NCBI GenBank assembly: GCA_026936325.1
Contig: JAPTHN010000152.1
Span: 496,001 to 560,000, forward strand
Source: Platynereis dumerilii
Lineage: Eukaryota > Annelida > Polychaeta > Phyllodocida > Nereididae
Reading direction: 5' to 3'
DNA length: 64,000 bases
Part shown: positions 22,396-34,735 of the stretch, in pieces
Layout: each line of letters starts with the position of its first letter
How positions within the stretch are numbered: position 1 is the first letter of the stretch
The notes under the pieces: model-generated
The model's database searches: none
Told to the model about the DNA's origin: nothing
What the model saw: only the letters and a program-made list of their open reading frames with translations
Translations under genes and position numbers: made by a program

Positions 22396-22690
22396 TGAGT
22401 AACCAGCTTCATCTGCTTTAGTACTTTTCTTGAAGGACCCATTGTAATTCAAGTCCCAAGATATTTTTACTCATGGACAATCTCGAGATCAGTGCCACTG
22501 TACTCAAAAGGAAAATTTACCTTGAGACACTTTGCATCTACTAAAAAATAAATACCTTGGTTTTTTTAATATTTACATCCAGTTGCCACTTGGAACAGTA
22601 ATCATTTAAAGTGTTCAGGGATTTTTGGAGACCGGATGGCGTATCTTCCAATAAGATGGTGTCATCTGTATAAAAGGACAAGTAGTTTCA
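22395..22690 (-). mobile_element. LINE reverse transcriptase fragment (YTDD box)
   Basis: The minus strand encodes YTDDTILLEDTPSGLQKSLN, then LNDYCSKWQLDVNIKKTKV, and further on NYNGSFKK. This is the catalytic palm motif (usually YADD, here YTDD) followed by the CxxWxLxVNxxKTK block of CR1/Jockey-group polymerases. It is directly followed by Ty3/gypsy sequence near 22395. The open frame at 21904-22452 spans that junction and is a fusion by insertion, not one protein. Confidence 0.75.
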
Positions 22691-22840
22691 CGTAACTGTA
22701 GAGTGGTCCAAAAACTTTTTTTGTCAATTTCAATTCGCGCACCCTCCTTTTTTGTGAGAAATGGAACAAAAACAATGCAGTTTAAATTTTATGAAAATCC
22801 AACAACTCTAAGTGGTCTCCCAAAGGCCTTCAAGTTTCAT
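22690..22840 (+). repeat. diverged relative of the long inverted arms at 60.3 and 63.7 kb
   Basis: GAGTGGTCCAAAAACTTTTT, TTTATGAAAATCCAACAACT and CTAAGTGGTCTCCCAAAGGC line up with GGGTGGCCTAAAAAAACG, TATAAAATTCCTGCAAGT and CTAAGTGGTCCACCAAGGCC at 60271-60412. It sits between two LINE pieces and is probably an old insertion of a related element. Confidence 0.5.
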
Positions 22841-23767
22841 TGTTTTTTAACATTTTCGATCATATCGCCTATCCGCGATATCACATTTGGTTTCACACAA
22901 AATTATTACATATTGTTTACAATGATTAGCAAATTCACAACATTTGAGCTTAGATTTGAGACCACACACATTCAAAGTCATGAATGTTATGTTCAGTTTG
23001 GTAGTAGTTATACCTAGTTCACACGGCTGCTCTGTTAAGTTGAACAGAGCAGTTAGATCATTCGCCCCCATGGACCGGAGTACATCATCCTGGGTGTGTA
23101 ATGGGGCCAAAGGGGGAAATTTTGGGCATAGTTAGTCATGCAGGGGGGAAAAGGAGATTGCCAAGGCATACTGGCATGTGGGTTGGGGAAGATATGACTA
23201 GGGTACTGCCTGGAGAACGGGCTCCCATTGATGTCGGCGACATGTGACTGTTGGGGGAATGGGGCTGGGGGACTTTGACTGCCATATCCAGGCGGTGGCT
23301 GGTCATACGAGGAGGGGTACCATGCAGACGTGATGGGCGGGTTCTGGGGAACTTGGGTCAGCCCTTTCGAGGCGAAGGGCACGTTTCTGGGTTCGACTGG
23401 GCTTCTTGTTCTTGGCCCTGACCCTAACACTGCTCTGTCGAGCTGGTTTCAGAGCTGAGGGCACATGTGTTCTGGTCGGGGTCAAGTTCTGTTTCGGTGG
23501 TGATCCTCTTTTGTCTTGCTGAGTGGCCTTCTTGGGGGAAGGAGTGGCATGTTGCCGTTTCCAGGTGCGCACCGAATCAACAGGGTGAAGACCATCCCTG
23601 TTAAGTAGTTTACCAAGGTACTTGATAGTTGGGTTATGCTCAACAAAGATGGTGTTACTCCCAGTGTCAGCCAGACGTTGGATTGCTACATTAATACTGT
23701 CAATTCCACTGTTAAGTGACTTACCGTCTAGGCGGTGAATTGCACCGGAAAGCAAAGTCAAAGTCAA
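22840..23767 (-). pseudogene. LINE fragment: end of ORF1 (SGNH-type) and start of ORF2 (endonuclease)
   Basis: At 23767-23303 the frame contains AIQRLADTGSNTIFVEHNPT and GKLLNRDGLHPVD, the last block (DxxH) of an SGNH-hydrolase ORF1. A basic, proline-rich tail follows, continuing in another frame (23430-23053). At 23110-22847 ORF2 begins with KLNITFMTLNVCGLKSKL and VIILCETKCD, the first two motifs of an exonuclease-endonuclease-phosphatase domain. ORF2 stops after this start. This is a different LINE lineage from 41.4-47.7 kb. Confidence 0.75.
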
Positions 23768-23865
23768 AGAAATTTTATTTATCGTCGGTGTTACATTAAC
23801 AGAAACACAAGCCTATTAAGGCTTTTACATCCGACTCTAAAACACTGCAAAAAGCAAAATTTTCC

Positions 23866-23972
23866 GAGTTTCAATCATCCTGCGCCTCATTGCCGTGTCC
23901 TCCTCCTGTCCTAACTAGCCTACCAAGAGCATTAATACAGGACGTAGAGCCCCAATCATCCATCCATCCATC
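23866..23972 (+). repeat. dispersed repeat tail ending in CATC units
   Basis: GCCTCATTGCCGTGTCCTCC, TGTCCTAACTAGCCTACCA and TAGAGCCCCAATCATCCATC also occur, diverged, at 62028-62135. Both copies end in a short CATC/CATCTATC run, suggesting the 3' end of a LINE- or SINE-like element. Confidence 0.6.
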
Positions 23973-24188
23973 TGGGCCCATAATCTGTTTGATTGGTGCA
24001 GCATTAACACTAAACAACAGGAAGAGAAGTTCTTTATTTCTCACCGGAGGGTTTGCTACAAGGATTGTGGTTCCACCTACTAGACACTCTTGAGATTATA
24101 CAAGGATCCACCAGTGGCCTAAGCTATATTAACGCTGAGGTTGCATATAAGAACACAATTCTTACACTTATTTCGTGTAATAGCTCTC

Positions 24189-24479
24189 TTAGAGTAATCT
24201 GCATCTATTGAGTTTCAGCAAAACCAAAACTGTTAGAATCGGTTCCCACGAAATTCCCAGGGCCCTTTCAACAGGTAGGTTCGTGTCTAGGTTAGAAGAT
24301 GGCACACTTTTAGCATGTTTCTCATTTGGTATCGTCAAAAGCACTTCATGCGAGTTGCTTATCCACTGGGTCGGACGAAAAAGTCCCTGACTAAGAAGGG
24401 AAGTCAATTGTTCAGCTTGTGAGATTCGGCACAAATAACGACAACTTCGTGTTGATGTTGAAAATACACGCATATCCAT
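24189..24479 (-). mobile_element. BEL/Pao-type polymerase fossil
   Basis: The minus strand carries ISNSHEVLLTIPNEKHAKSV and LDTNLPVERALGISWEPI, the linker found after the reverse transcriptase in BEL/Pao polyproteins. It is a short, broken fragment next to the LTR at 24537 and may be the rest of the same lineage. Confidence 0.65.
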
Positions 24480-24536
24480 GACGATTTATTTCATGACAAA
24501 ATGTGACACAACATGCTCATTATGTTGCTGACAGAC

Positions 24537-27500
24537 TTGTACACAACGGAGTTTAACCTGTCGAAAACACAAAAAATAGGACTTTAGATATACAGCAGCA
24601 TCTTTGTAACATCATTATTCAATCGATGCTAACAAACTTGGAGTATAAACTGATTTAAATTGATTTTACTTACAACTATCAACCTTCGTTCCAAAATCTG
24701 CCGTGGGCGGAGGTTGTAGAAATTGGTAAATAGTACACCCACCGAAAATTTAGCAGTGTAAACTGACAAGACGCCACCTGGCATAAATCGGCATAAAAAT
24801 GCAAGAAAACAAAAGGCTGCAAAGCAGCAAACCCATGACAAGTCGTTGTAAACTCTACACAGCAAATTGTATGGCTTCACACTCCATGTCAACAGACTTT
24901 AATTATTCATCCATGTAGAAATGATCTGGCACTGTGCGCACGTTTCCACATCTTAGTCAGCAGCATAGTCCTTTGCACATTTGTGCAGATCAAGAATGGC
25001 ACAGCTTGGCTTCCTGACATCTCCGAAAAGATGGATTGTCATTCGGTAAATTACAGTGGTTTCTTTTGGGTCACTGTCTATCCACCACAGGCAGTGCAGA
25101 ACGTGTGTCGTCAGGGTTAATCTTGACCTGGTTGGACATCCCCTCGACATCTGCCATAAGGGCAATCTTGTGGTGCGGGAATTTTAATAGAATATCAATT
25201 AGTTTGTTTGTTAAGTCTGGTCCTTGACAAACCACATCATTCAAAGAAGTGCCTCGAAATTTCGCTGAGCAGTCAATCATATGCCACTCTTGTCTTTCTT
25301 TTTTCTAGGATGTACTACCGCATGGTGTGGCAATTACCACACCTTGCCATCTCCTCTTCTGATTTCTTCTTCAGGCATTCCCTTTGATATTACTGTGCAG
25401 GTTTTTTCAACAACCTGTTTGTAGTTTCTTCTAATTTTATCATTCTTGGCCAATTTTCTACCCGACAGGTCCAGCCTATACTTAACCTTAGTTGTCAGGC
25501 AACTGGGGCAAGCTAGCTTCTGTTTTGAAGGAAATGTTGAGGCAGTAGTTTTCATTTTCTTTGACTGTGGTACCTTCCCAGAAATCAATACCTTTCGGTT
25601 ACATACAGACATTTCAGCTTTAAGAGCCTCGGGGTCATCCAGCTGCAAGAATTTCTGTCCATCTGATGGCTATTAATTGGACCATCTGGTGGCTATTAAC
25701 TGGACCATTGATGGACCAATCCAAGACCGTCCTGGTCTCGTAAGGCTCTCTCGCTCTTGACTGACCCACTCTTAATTTCTTCCGGCCTCAGTAGATCCGG
25801 GTAGTTTTGGCCAATGATCAATCTTACGTTATCCGCCTGAGAAGCGTCTGCTATATGAATGTCTTGTAAGTGAGGCCACTTGGCACAATCCTCCTTTGAG
25901 GCACTACAAGATAGGCTAATATTTAGTCTTGGGAACGTTCAAACATTTTTAAGCTGAGAACTGAATCGTTTGTTATTTGGTGATTTTAACTGCAGGTCAA
26001 CAATCTCGCACACAACAGTGCCAGTACAATAGACATGGACGATCTTGACTTCCTGTTCAGCTGGAGTTTGGTGGTGATATCTTCGGCAACAAGGCTGGAG
26101 TTAGCTCCGGGGTCGAGAAGAGCGTAGATGGTGAGAGTCTTTTCGGCCTCAACATTTGATTGCTGATATCTTGTGCAAACTTTCGGTATTTCTGCAGATG
26201 CAAATGGCATGTTGTCCACCATCAACTCAAATGGTATGCCATGTCTTGCAAATGTTATCTTGGACGCTTTAATTACGGCTGCTGCTGTCTTGCTTGCTAA
26301 TCAAGCGATTTCTGGATATTTGGAATAACAGTCTACCATCACAAGGTAATCATGCTTACCATGCCTTGATGTCCTTCTTGGAGTTTCTGTTAGACATGGT
26401 ACATACAATATGCAGACCAACACATTTATGTACATTTAAGGCAGTCAACAAAGAACATTTTTAGTACTGACTTGTACATAATTGGGCTGGTGCATCAGGG
26501 CACAAGACTACTATGATGCCACCTTGTGTTAGAATTATACTTTCTTAACACTCCCACTTAATTCTAAACACAGAATTATCTAACATCATAAAGCTGCAAT
26601 CAATAATCACTACAGCATACATGATTATACAACAATACTATCGTTACATCATCATTCTTTAAAACATATATACCAAAGAATTATCCAGATCACAACTAGT
26701 ACCTAAACTTGTACACAACGGAGTTTAACCTGTCGAAAACACAAAAAATAGGACTTTAGATATACAGCAGCATCTTTGTAACATCATTATTCAATCGATG
26801 CTAACAAACTTGGAGTATAAACTGATTTAAATTGATTTTACTTACAACTATCAACCTTCGTTCCAAAATCTGCCGTGGGCGGAGGTTGTAGAAATTGGTA
26901 AATAGTACACCCACCGAAAATTTAGCAGTGTAAACTGACAAGACGCCACCTGGCATAAATCGGCATAAAAATGCAAGAAAACAAAAGGCTGCAAAGCAGC
27001 AAACCCATGACAAGTCGTTGTAAACTCTACACAGCAAATTGTATGGCTTCACACTCCATGTCAACAGACTTTAATTATTCATCCATGTAGAAATGATCTG
27101 GCACTGTGCGCACGTTTCCACATCTTAGTCAGCAGCATAGTCCTTTGCACATTTGTGCAGATCAAGAATGGCACAGCTTGGCTTCCTGACATCTCCGAAA
27201 AGATGGATTGTCATTCGGTAAATTACAGTGGTTTCTTTTGGGTCACTGTCTATCCACCACAGGCAGTGCAGAACGTGTGTCGTCAGGGTTAATCTTGACC
27301 TGGTTGGACATCCCCTCGACATCTGCCATAAGGGCAATCTTGTGGTGCGGGAATTTTAATAGAATATCAATTAGTTTGTTTGTTAAGTCTGGTCCTTGAC
27401 AAACCACATCATTCAAAGAAGTGCCTCGAAATTTCGCTGAGCAGTCAATCATATGCCACTCTTGTCTTTCTTTTTTCTAGGATGTACTACCGCATGGTGT

Positions 27501-28881
27501 GGCAATTACCACACCTTGCCATCTCCTCTTCTGATTTCTTCTTCAGGCATTCCCTTTGATATTACTGTGCAGGTTTTTTCAACAACCTGTTTGTAGTTTC
27601 TTCTAATTTTATCATTCTTGGCCAATTTTCTACCCGACAGGTCCAGCCTATACTTAACCTTAGTTGTCAGGCAACTGGGGCAAGCTAGCTTCTGTTTTGA
27701 AGGAAATGTTGAGGCAGTAGTTTTCATTTTCTTTGACTGTGGTACCTTCCCAGAAATCAATACCTTTCGGTTACATACAGACATTTCAGCTTTAAGAGCC
27801 TCGGGGTCATCCAGCTGCAAGAATTTCTGTCCATCTGATGGCTATTAATTGGACCATCTGGTGGCTATTAACTGGACCATTGATGGACCAATCCAAGACC
27901 GTCCTGGTCTCGTAAGGCTCTCTCGCTCTTGACTGACCCACTCTTAATTTCTTCCGGCCTCAGTAGATCCGGGTAGTTTTGGCCAATGATCAATCTTACG
28001 TTATCCGCCTGAGAAGCGTCTGCTATATGAATGTCTTGTAAGTGAGGCCACTTGGCACAATCCTCCTTTGAGGCACTACAAGATAGGCTAATATTTAGTC
28101 TTGGGAACGTTCAAACATTTTTAAGCTGAGAACTGAATCGTTTGTTATTTGGTGATTTTAACTGCAGGTCAACAATCTCGCACACAACAGTGCCAGTACA
28201 ATAGACATGGACGATCTTGACTTCCTGTTCAGCTGGAGTTTGGTGGTGATATCTTCGGCAACAAGGCTGGAGTTAGCTCCGGGGTCGAGAAGAGCGTAGA
28301 TGGTGAGAGTCTTTTCGGCCTCAACATTTGATTGCTGATATCTTGTGCAAACTTTCGGTATTTCTGCAGATGCAAATGGCATGTTGTCCACCATCAACTC
28401 AAATGGTATGCCATGTCTTGCAAATGTTATCTTGGACGCTTTAATTACGGCTGCTGCTGTCTTGCTTGCTAATCAAGCGATTTCTGGATATTTGGAATAA
28501 CAGTCTACCATCACAAGGTAATCATGCTTACCATGCCTTGATGTCCTTCTTGGAGTTTCTGTTAGACATGGTACATACAATATGCAGACCAACACATTTA
28601 TGTACATTTAAGGCAGTCAACAAAGAACATTTTTAGTACTGACTTGTACATAATTGGGCTGGTGCATCAGGGCACAAGACTACTATGATGCCACCTTGTG
28701 TTAGAATTATACTTTCTTAACACTCCCACTTAATTCTAAACACAGAATTATCTAACATCATAAAGCTGCAATCAATAATCACTACAGCATACATGATTAT
28801 ACAACAATACTATCGTTACATCATCATTCTTTAAAACATATATACCAAAGAATTATCCAGATCACAACTAGTACCTAAACA
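24537..28881 (-). mobile_element. BEL/Pao LTR fossil as two tandem identical 2,172-bp units
   Basis: Bases 24538-26709 and 26710-28881 appear identical and adjacent. Each unit holds one LTR-like segment (24537-24895 and 26709-27067; minus strand TGTTGACATGG to GTTGTGTACA, TG...CA ends) and about 1.8 kb of interior. The interior contains a Pao-type aspartic protease (YALLDPGANSSLVAEDITTK) and the start of a Pao reverse transcriptase (FRGTSLNDVVCQGPDLTNKL). The order is interior, LTR, interior, LTR, as expected for an LTR-LTR recombination tandem. Most of gag and pol is absent, so it is a broken deletion form with several breaks. Identity of the units implies a very recent event or an assembly duplicate. 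Confidence 0.8.
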
Positions 28882-29016
28882 TAAAAAAGCAATCAAGATT
28901 CAAGAGTACAATAGAAACTAAAGAAAGACACACATAAGCAACTACACAAACACAAGTGCATTTTACCGCACATTTAAGTCTGCAAAACACACAGTCCAAT
29001 TTCAGACCCGAATTTT

Positions 29017-31110
29017 TCAAACAACCGCTTGTTTTAAAGGTTTGGTCAAAATGCGAGCTTTCATGTTTTCCGTATTACAGTAATGTACTTTAACAGGTCC
29101 ATCTAGTATGCACTTTCTAATATAGTGATACCGAATGCCAATGTGCTTTGTTCTGGCATGACCAATAGGATTCTTCAAGATGGCAATAGCAACATCGGCC
29201 ATGCCAAACTTTTCAAGCATGCTTTCAGTGTATGTTTTCTGATGTAAACATACAGACTCTTCTCCCAGTGACACGTCATTAATCCCCAGCATGAAATGCA
29301 GTTTTCCCATGTCTTTTATCTTGAACCTGTTCTTGAACAGGTCCTTTTATCCTTGACATGTCCTCAGCTGTTTTTGTTGCTATGATTAAATCATCAACAT
29401 ACACAGCGACGATTGTCAGCCTTCCATGTTTCTGACAAGTGAAAACACATGGATCAGCAGCACTCTGAACAAATCCAAGTTGCACCATGTAATCACAAAA
29501 ACATTATTCGAGCACCGTGGCGACTGCTTCAGTCCATACAAGGACCTCTTCAGTTTACACACTATATGTTCTTGTCCTGCAACGACGTAACCATCTGGCT
29601 GCTCCGTGTAGATATCTTCTGTCAGACTAATTAAGAAATGCAGTCTCTACATCCATCTGATGCAAAATCAGATCATTTTGTACTGCAAATGCAATCAGTG
29701 ACCTAATAGATGCAAACCTCACAATTGGTGAAAAGGTTTCACTGTAATCCATTCCATACTTCTTTGAATAGCCTTTAGCAACTAAGTGACTCTTGAATCG
29801 ATCGGCTCTTCTGTCACTGCCTTGCTTCACTTTGAAAACCCACTTGCAACCAACTGGCTCTCTGTTGGCTGTAATTCGACCAAATCCCAGGTGTCATTTT
29901 CCATTAATGACCTGTACTCAGCGTTGGCTGACTCCTTCCATTCCCTGGCATGTTCACCGGACAAAGCTTCTGCCATCGTCTGGGGCTCGGCAACTCCCCT
30001 TGCATTTGCAACGTGACACATTTTAGAGTCAACACTTGTTAAATCAGCAAACTTGTCATACCCATATCTTACAGGAGCATTCACCTGTCGAGCAGATTTC
30101 CTGGGCATTTCCTTCTGATCTGGTTTTGACTCCTCAGTGTTTTGATCCTGATCACTATCATTGATCAGATTTCTGGTTGATCCAAAATCAGTTTCATTGA
30201 ACACTACTACATCCCGCCGAATAGGTCTGTCTCCAGCTGGTAAGAGTTGCTTGTCTGTTCGCGGCAGTCCATCTTTGAGGATTCTACTCATTAGTAGCTG
30301 TGCAGGGGAGTATGGTAGTCCTGCGATGGGGGTATTCCTGTAGATGAGGAGAGACATGAGGGGATCTTTGTTTTCATGATGGGCCTTCTTGAACAGATTC
30401 TTCACCATTCCTACAAATCTCTCGCTCTGCCCATTGGATTGTGGGTACCTTGGGCTACTTTTCACAATTTTAAAGTCCCATTCCTTGGCAAATTCCACAA
30501 GCTTGTAACTTGCAAATGACATGTTATGAGCAATAAGCACGTCACATAAGCCATGGCGTGACAAAATGGACTTCAGAGCATTGATGACTCCTTGTGCAGT
30601 TTTGCGTGGGAGGAGTGCAACTTCTGGGTATTTTGAGAAATAGTCCACTACAAGCAAATAATCTTTCCCTTCATACTCAAAAATGTCCGCTCCCACTTTC
30701 TCCCAAGGTTTCTGGGGCACTGCATGTACGATCAGTGGCTCTCTGACATTCTTTCTGCGGTAGGTGGCGCACGTCACACACTCACTTACTACCCTCTCGA
30801 TGTCCCACCCAATACCTGGCCAATACATCACATCAGCTGCACGAGCTTTGCATTTGGTGATGCCTATATGACCCTCATGCAGCTTGGCAAGCATTGTGGG
30901 TCGCATTGCCACAGGCACAACCATACGCTCGTTGAAAAATACTATGTCATCGTCTTGATGGATTTCATCCCTCATTGACCAATATTGTTGAACTTCCTTC
31001 GGGCGATTGTCCTTGTATTTAGGCCATCGTGACTCAATCAGACTGGTTATCTTCTGCAATTCTTTGTCCATCTTCCTAGATTCTTTAACTTCTGATAACT
31101 TCTCAGGCAT
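29017..31110 (-). mobile_element. Ty3/gypsy integrase and Ty1/copia polymerase mosaic, fossil
   Basis: A 427-codon frame (31110-29827) opens with a gypsy-type HH-CC zinc module (KLHEGHIGITKCKARA, CVTCATYRRK) and an rve integrase core (ADIFEYEGKDYLLVVDYFSK, PQSNGQSERFV). It then passes into sequence typical of copia: RRDVVVFNETDFGS, later AEALSGEHAREWKESANAEY and MENDTWDLVELQP. Further copia polymerase and RNase H pieces (VAVYVDDLIIATK, HARTKHIGIRYHYIRK) follow down to 29017. It is broken, with several breaks. Whether one chimeric element or two recombined fossils is unclear. Confidence 0.8.
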
Positions 31111-32160
31111 TGCAGGTAAAGTTAGACCACTTTGTTGTTTTCATCTGTATTTTTCAGAGTCGGTGCATGTGTGTGAAAGTATCTTTGGATTTTTTCAAAA
31201 TGTTTGCGAGACAATGTGTCTTTAATGAATTTGTTAGATATAATAGTGCTGGGCAGTGTGACCAATAGTCCTCAGTGTGCTAGATCACTGAGAGGACATT
31301 CTTCTTCAGTATCATATTGATATTCTTCCTCTCTCTTGGAAATGTTGATACCCGACGGGCGACGGTCCAGTGAGTTGTGGCCTTCCATGCTCTAGAACTA
31401 AGTGAGTGTCTTGTAATATAGAAGAGATAGAGGTGGCTGCAATCTCTTGTTGCTTCAAAGGTGTGGATGTCACGAGACTGCTGAGAGGAAAGTCATCCTC
31501 TGTATCATAGCCTGACCCATCGTTTCCAAGTGTGATATTGCTCCCTGTGCAACCATTGGAATCAATGGGCATGTAATGAACAATATCACTTCTCAGCAGA
31601 TTAACACTTGTTGAATCAACTTCTTCTACTTTATGTGACTCAATGGCAACATCATATAATTGTCGACATCATCTCCCTGCAGATCAGAAGTTCCTGTCTT
31701 ATTTTGTGGTCCTTGTGGTCCAGATGCAACATTGAATTTGCTAACTTCACCTCCCTGGAAATGTAGCTTGTTTGCACTGTATACATGTATTACAGTTCCA
31801 AGGTTGAATTATTCTGAGCTTTAATCACCCACCTATTTATTTAAAAATCATCATTATGGAAATTTCTACAGAAATGGTTTTACATATTTCTTGTTGCAAA
31901 GGATCAGTTTGGGCTGATGTGTAAGAATACACACCTAAGCCCACACTGGTCCTCTGTTAGTTAGACACACATACAAACACTATGGTCCTTGAGGGTCAAA
32001 ACGTGTCAGCCACGCCCTGGTCCCTCTGTCCTAAAATAAGCCCTAAAATTATGAGAGTGGAAAATGAAGTCCACCTGGATACACACTGGTCATCCGCTGA
32101 AGAAACTGCTTGGTCCTCCAAAGGATATGGCCTGAAACATTACCAGAGTCAGATACATGG
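31111..32160. other. no supported gene
   Basis: A minus frame at 31312-31572 encodes an acidic peptide (NDGSGYDTEDDFPLSSLVTS) that resembles LTR or LINE leader proteins in composition but has no recognisable domain. The remainder is AT-rich. Confidence 0.4.
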
Positions 32161-32161
32161 C

Positions 32162-32537
32162 CAATTGTGCAGCGTACGTAAAACGTACGTTGCTCTTTCT
32201 TGCGTATTTCGTACGTAAATCAGTTGTTTTCATGTATGAATTACGTACGTAAATTTACGTACGTAAAACATGCGTAAATCTTCGTATGGATTTCATACGT
32301 ATAAAGTTGGTTTTTGGGGCATTAATTTGATTTTTTTGCTGATTTTTTTTCACATACGCCAATACAAGGTCTAATCTTAAACCATGTGTGATAACCATAT
32401 TGCACTAAAATGGACAAAATAACTGAAAAGTGCCTGTGTGAAATTTGTATGAATTCGTACGAAAACCTACGTACGTTCTACGGATCGGCTCTTTTTTGTG
32501 AGTTTCGTATGTAGAATTTTCGTACGCTGCACAATTG
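32162..32537. mobile_element. 376-bp MITE filled with TACGTACG palindromes
   Basis: The ends are inverted: CAATTGTGCAGCGTACG at 32162 and CGTACGCTGCACAATTG ending at 32537. Inside, TACGTACGTA, CGTACGTAAA and ACGTACGTTC recur in both halves near the ends, so nearly any folding gives hairpins. It is non-coding. Confidence 0.85.
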
Positions 32538-32552
32538 CTAGTGTAGGGGATA

Positions 32553-33160
32553 GCGGGGCACAGTGAGACACTTTTTTTATTTTCAAGTGTTCCAAAATGT
32601 TGACAGCAACGAGTGAAATGAGATCAGGTCCACATTATAGATAATGACGTTGAGTATATTATCCAGTAGTTTCAGGTTCCTACCTTTTACAGGTTTGGAG
32701 AAAGTTTGAGTTATGTCGATGCTGGTTAAGTGTCTCACTGTGCCCCGTGGGCGGGGCACAGTGAGACAGCAGGCGGGGCACAGTGAGACAGGGCATCTGC
32801 TGCCATAACCGCGGATCCTCAGGACCTGCGGAATTGTTCTATCAATTGTTGCTAAACAGACTACTGTACTCTAATAAAAGCAGCTGGCTAGGTGATTTTT
32901 TAGGTCCGTTTTTGAGCATGTTTCGAAACTTCATTGCAGAGGACACATGCACGACTTATTTAACCTGCCGCACCTGTTACACACTAATCAAAATTCTTTT
33001 CTGATGCTTCCCTTCGGATATGACTCACTAAAATCAGTAGTTTGTAGCAGGCATTTTGTTTTTAATGGTGAATTGTGAGCTATGCATTACATTCAGGTCA
33101 TTTGGAGTGTAATTTGTGATGTCTCACTGTGCCCCGCCTCAAACTATCTCACTGTGCCCC
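32553..33160. repeat. inverted array of GGGGCACAGTGAGACA motifs
   Basis: The 16-mer occurs forward at about 32555, 32753 and 32775, and inverted (TGTCTCACTGTGCCCC) at about 32731, with shorter inverted forms near 33120 and 33148. The outermost copies point inward and could be terminal inverted repeats of a roughly 600-bp non-autonomous element. No ORF is supported inside. Confidence 0.6.
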
Positions 33161-33745
33161 ATGCATCTCTCTAGAAAATTTTTTAATCCTGAGGACCGGA
33201 TGTATGCATTGTTGATCATCATCTCACTAAACTAAGACAAATAATAAAGGTTTGAAACCCTGGCAATTGATTTGCATCAAACCATTTTTCTTGGGAATTA
33301 TAACAAAAAGTCATTTTGCAAAATTATTTACTTTTGATGGTTGAAAACCAAAATATTGAAATTCCACTCTCGATATGCTGTGTAGGCATTCAGGATATAG
33401 GACAGTCCCTCACTTACTTAATTTTTGTACTATACAAAAGAGGATTGATCACTTTCGATTTTCTTTCTATGGGTATTTGCAGCGTCTCTTATTTCTTTTC
33501 TGTATTGTCGACTTTTAACAATGAGGTCAGCTTGTTTTTCTTGTGACCTGTTCGGAGTTAAAAGCTCTATGATATGCTTGTCTAGCTGCTTTGGTAGCAT
33601 CACTAAGTTCAAATTAAAAAGTACATTTCGGTTTTGGTTTCCTGGAATAGGCGTTTGACATAGTTTTTTGACCAATAGTGTCCTTTGCACTAGTTAGTCA
33701 ATATTCATATATTCAGCTTTGGAGAGTATATCTCTAACTTTCTCG
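33161..33745. other. no supported gene
   Basis: The minus frame at 33430-33690 (ends KSRQYRKEIRDAANTHRKKI) is basic and helical-looking but unrecognised. I see no repeats or element ends. Confidence 0.4.
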
Positions 33746-33749
33746 CGAT

Positions 33750-34190
33750 CTATGTTACTGGCAAATTCAGTGCACCTGTCATGAGACCATTTACCAATAA
33801 TGGCAACAGCAGGTTGCTGCTGCGAGTTGCAAGAACCATTTGTGGGGGCGCACTGGGCGTCGATGTGTACTCGGTCTCCAGTAGGAACTGTATTGCACAG
33901 TGTTTATCAGAAAAAAGTGGGTTGAAGATCTGGACATCAAAGCTTTTCAGACCGTGCAACAGTGTGCAGAACCAATTACATAATCAAGAGGGAGTCATCA
34001 GTCATTGTGGCTTTCCCTATATACCTATCTCTACCAGCTCTACCATTGAAGATGACTAATGAGTGATTTCTGCAGAGCTCAACCAGTGCCTCTCCAGTTG
34101 TGGAAATTTCCTCTGTATCCACGTCCACGATAATTGTAAGAATTGTTCGAAGTGGAAGACGAAGGGTTGAATCTTGACCTGGCATTTTTT
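33750..34190 (-). pseudogene. LINE endonuclease fragment
   Basis: The minus strand reads GEALVELCRNHSLVIFNGRA, then RDRYIGKATMTDDS, and after a frame break GLKSFDVQIFNPLFSDKHCA. This is the LLELCxxxxLxIxNGR and SDHxA part of a LINE endonuclease domain. The part from 33852 up is also present in the second segmental-duplication copy (about 49761-50110). Bases 33750-33851 lie outside the duplication. Confidence 0.65.
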
Positions 34191-34621
34191 AACTCAACCG
34201 CTGCTTGTTAGCGGGATAACAAACTTTGATCAAAGGTAGAGCTGCCTTTCTGAAGCATTTCATAGGTTTTCGCAACCTCTTTATTAAATGACAACTTCAC
34301 CACAAGCGATGTGAATTTTAACAGCCTTGAAGGGGTTATTGCACAAGAGGACTGGGATCGTCCGTTCCCAGGACGGGGGGTGCCCATTGATTGGGCGGGG
34401 CGTGATTGTATCGTATTAGTTAGACGAGCAGAGCCGTCTATAGTATTACCGGATCGAGTCATTATCCGGGTTTCAAATCACGGGTCAATGAGTGCACATC
34501 TCGTTCTCGTTCATGGGCTGCAAACGTCTCAATAATTCATTGCTTACCTGCCCAAACACTCATCTCAACTATGAAGATGCGACATGCTGATCCTGAAGCA
34601 TTTCCTATACTTAAATCCCTC

Positions 34622-34735
34622 ATATGGGCCCCCTATTGAGGCCCCTCACATGGGGCCTCCTAAAATGGGCACCCTTCAAATGGGGCCCCCTCACATGGGG
34701 CCCCCTCATACGGGGCCCCCTGAAAAGGGACCTCA
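34622..34735. repeat. GGGGCC-type minisatellite, length-variable between duplication copies
   Basis: Units of 15-20 bp such as CCCCTCACATGGGG repeat here. The matching array in copy 2 (about 50528-50668) is longer by at least one unit, so the repeat changed length after duplication. Confidence 0.75.

Noticed and set aside
21904-22452. 182-codon frame as one protein
   Set aside because: It joins the end of a LINE fragment to a Ty3/gypsy fragment across an insertion boundary near 22395.
33430-33690. 86-codon basic helical frame
   Set aside because: No homology recognised, no start or splice context, overlapped by an open frame on the other strand.
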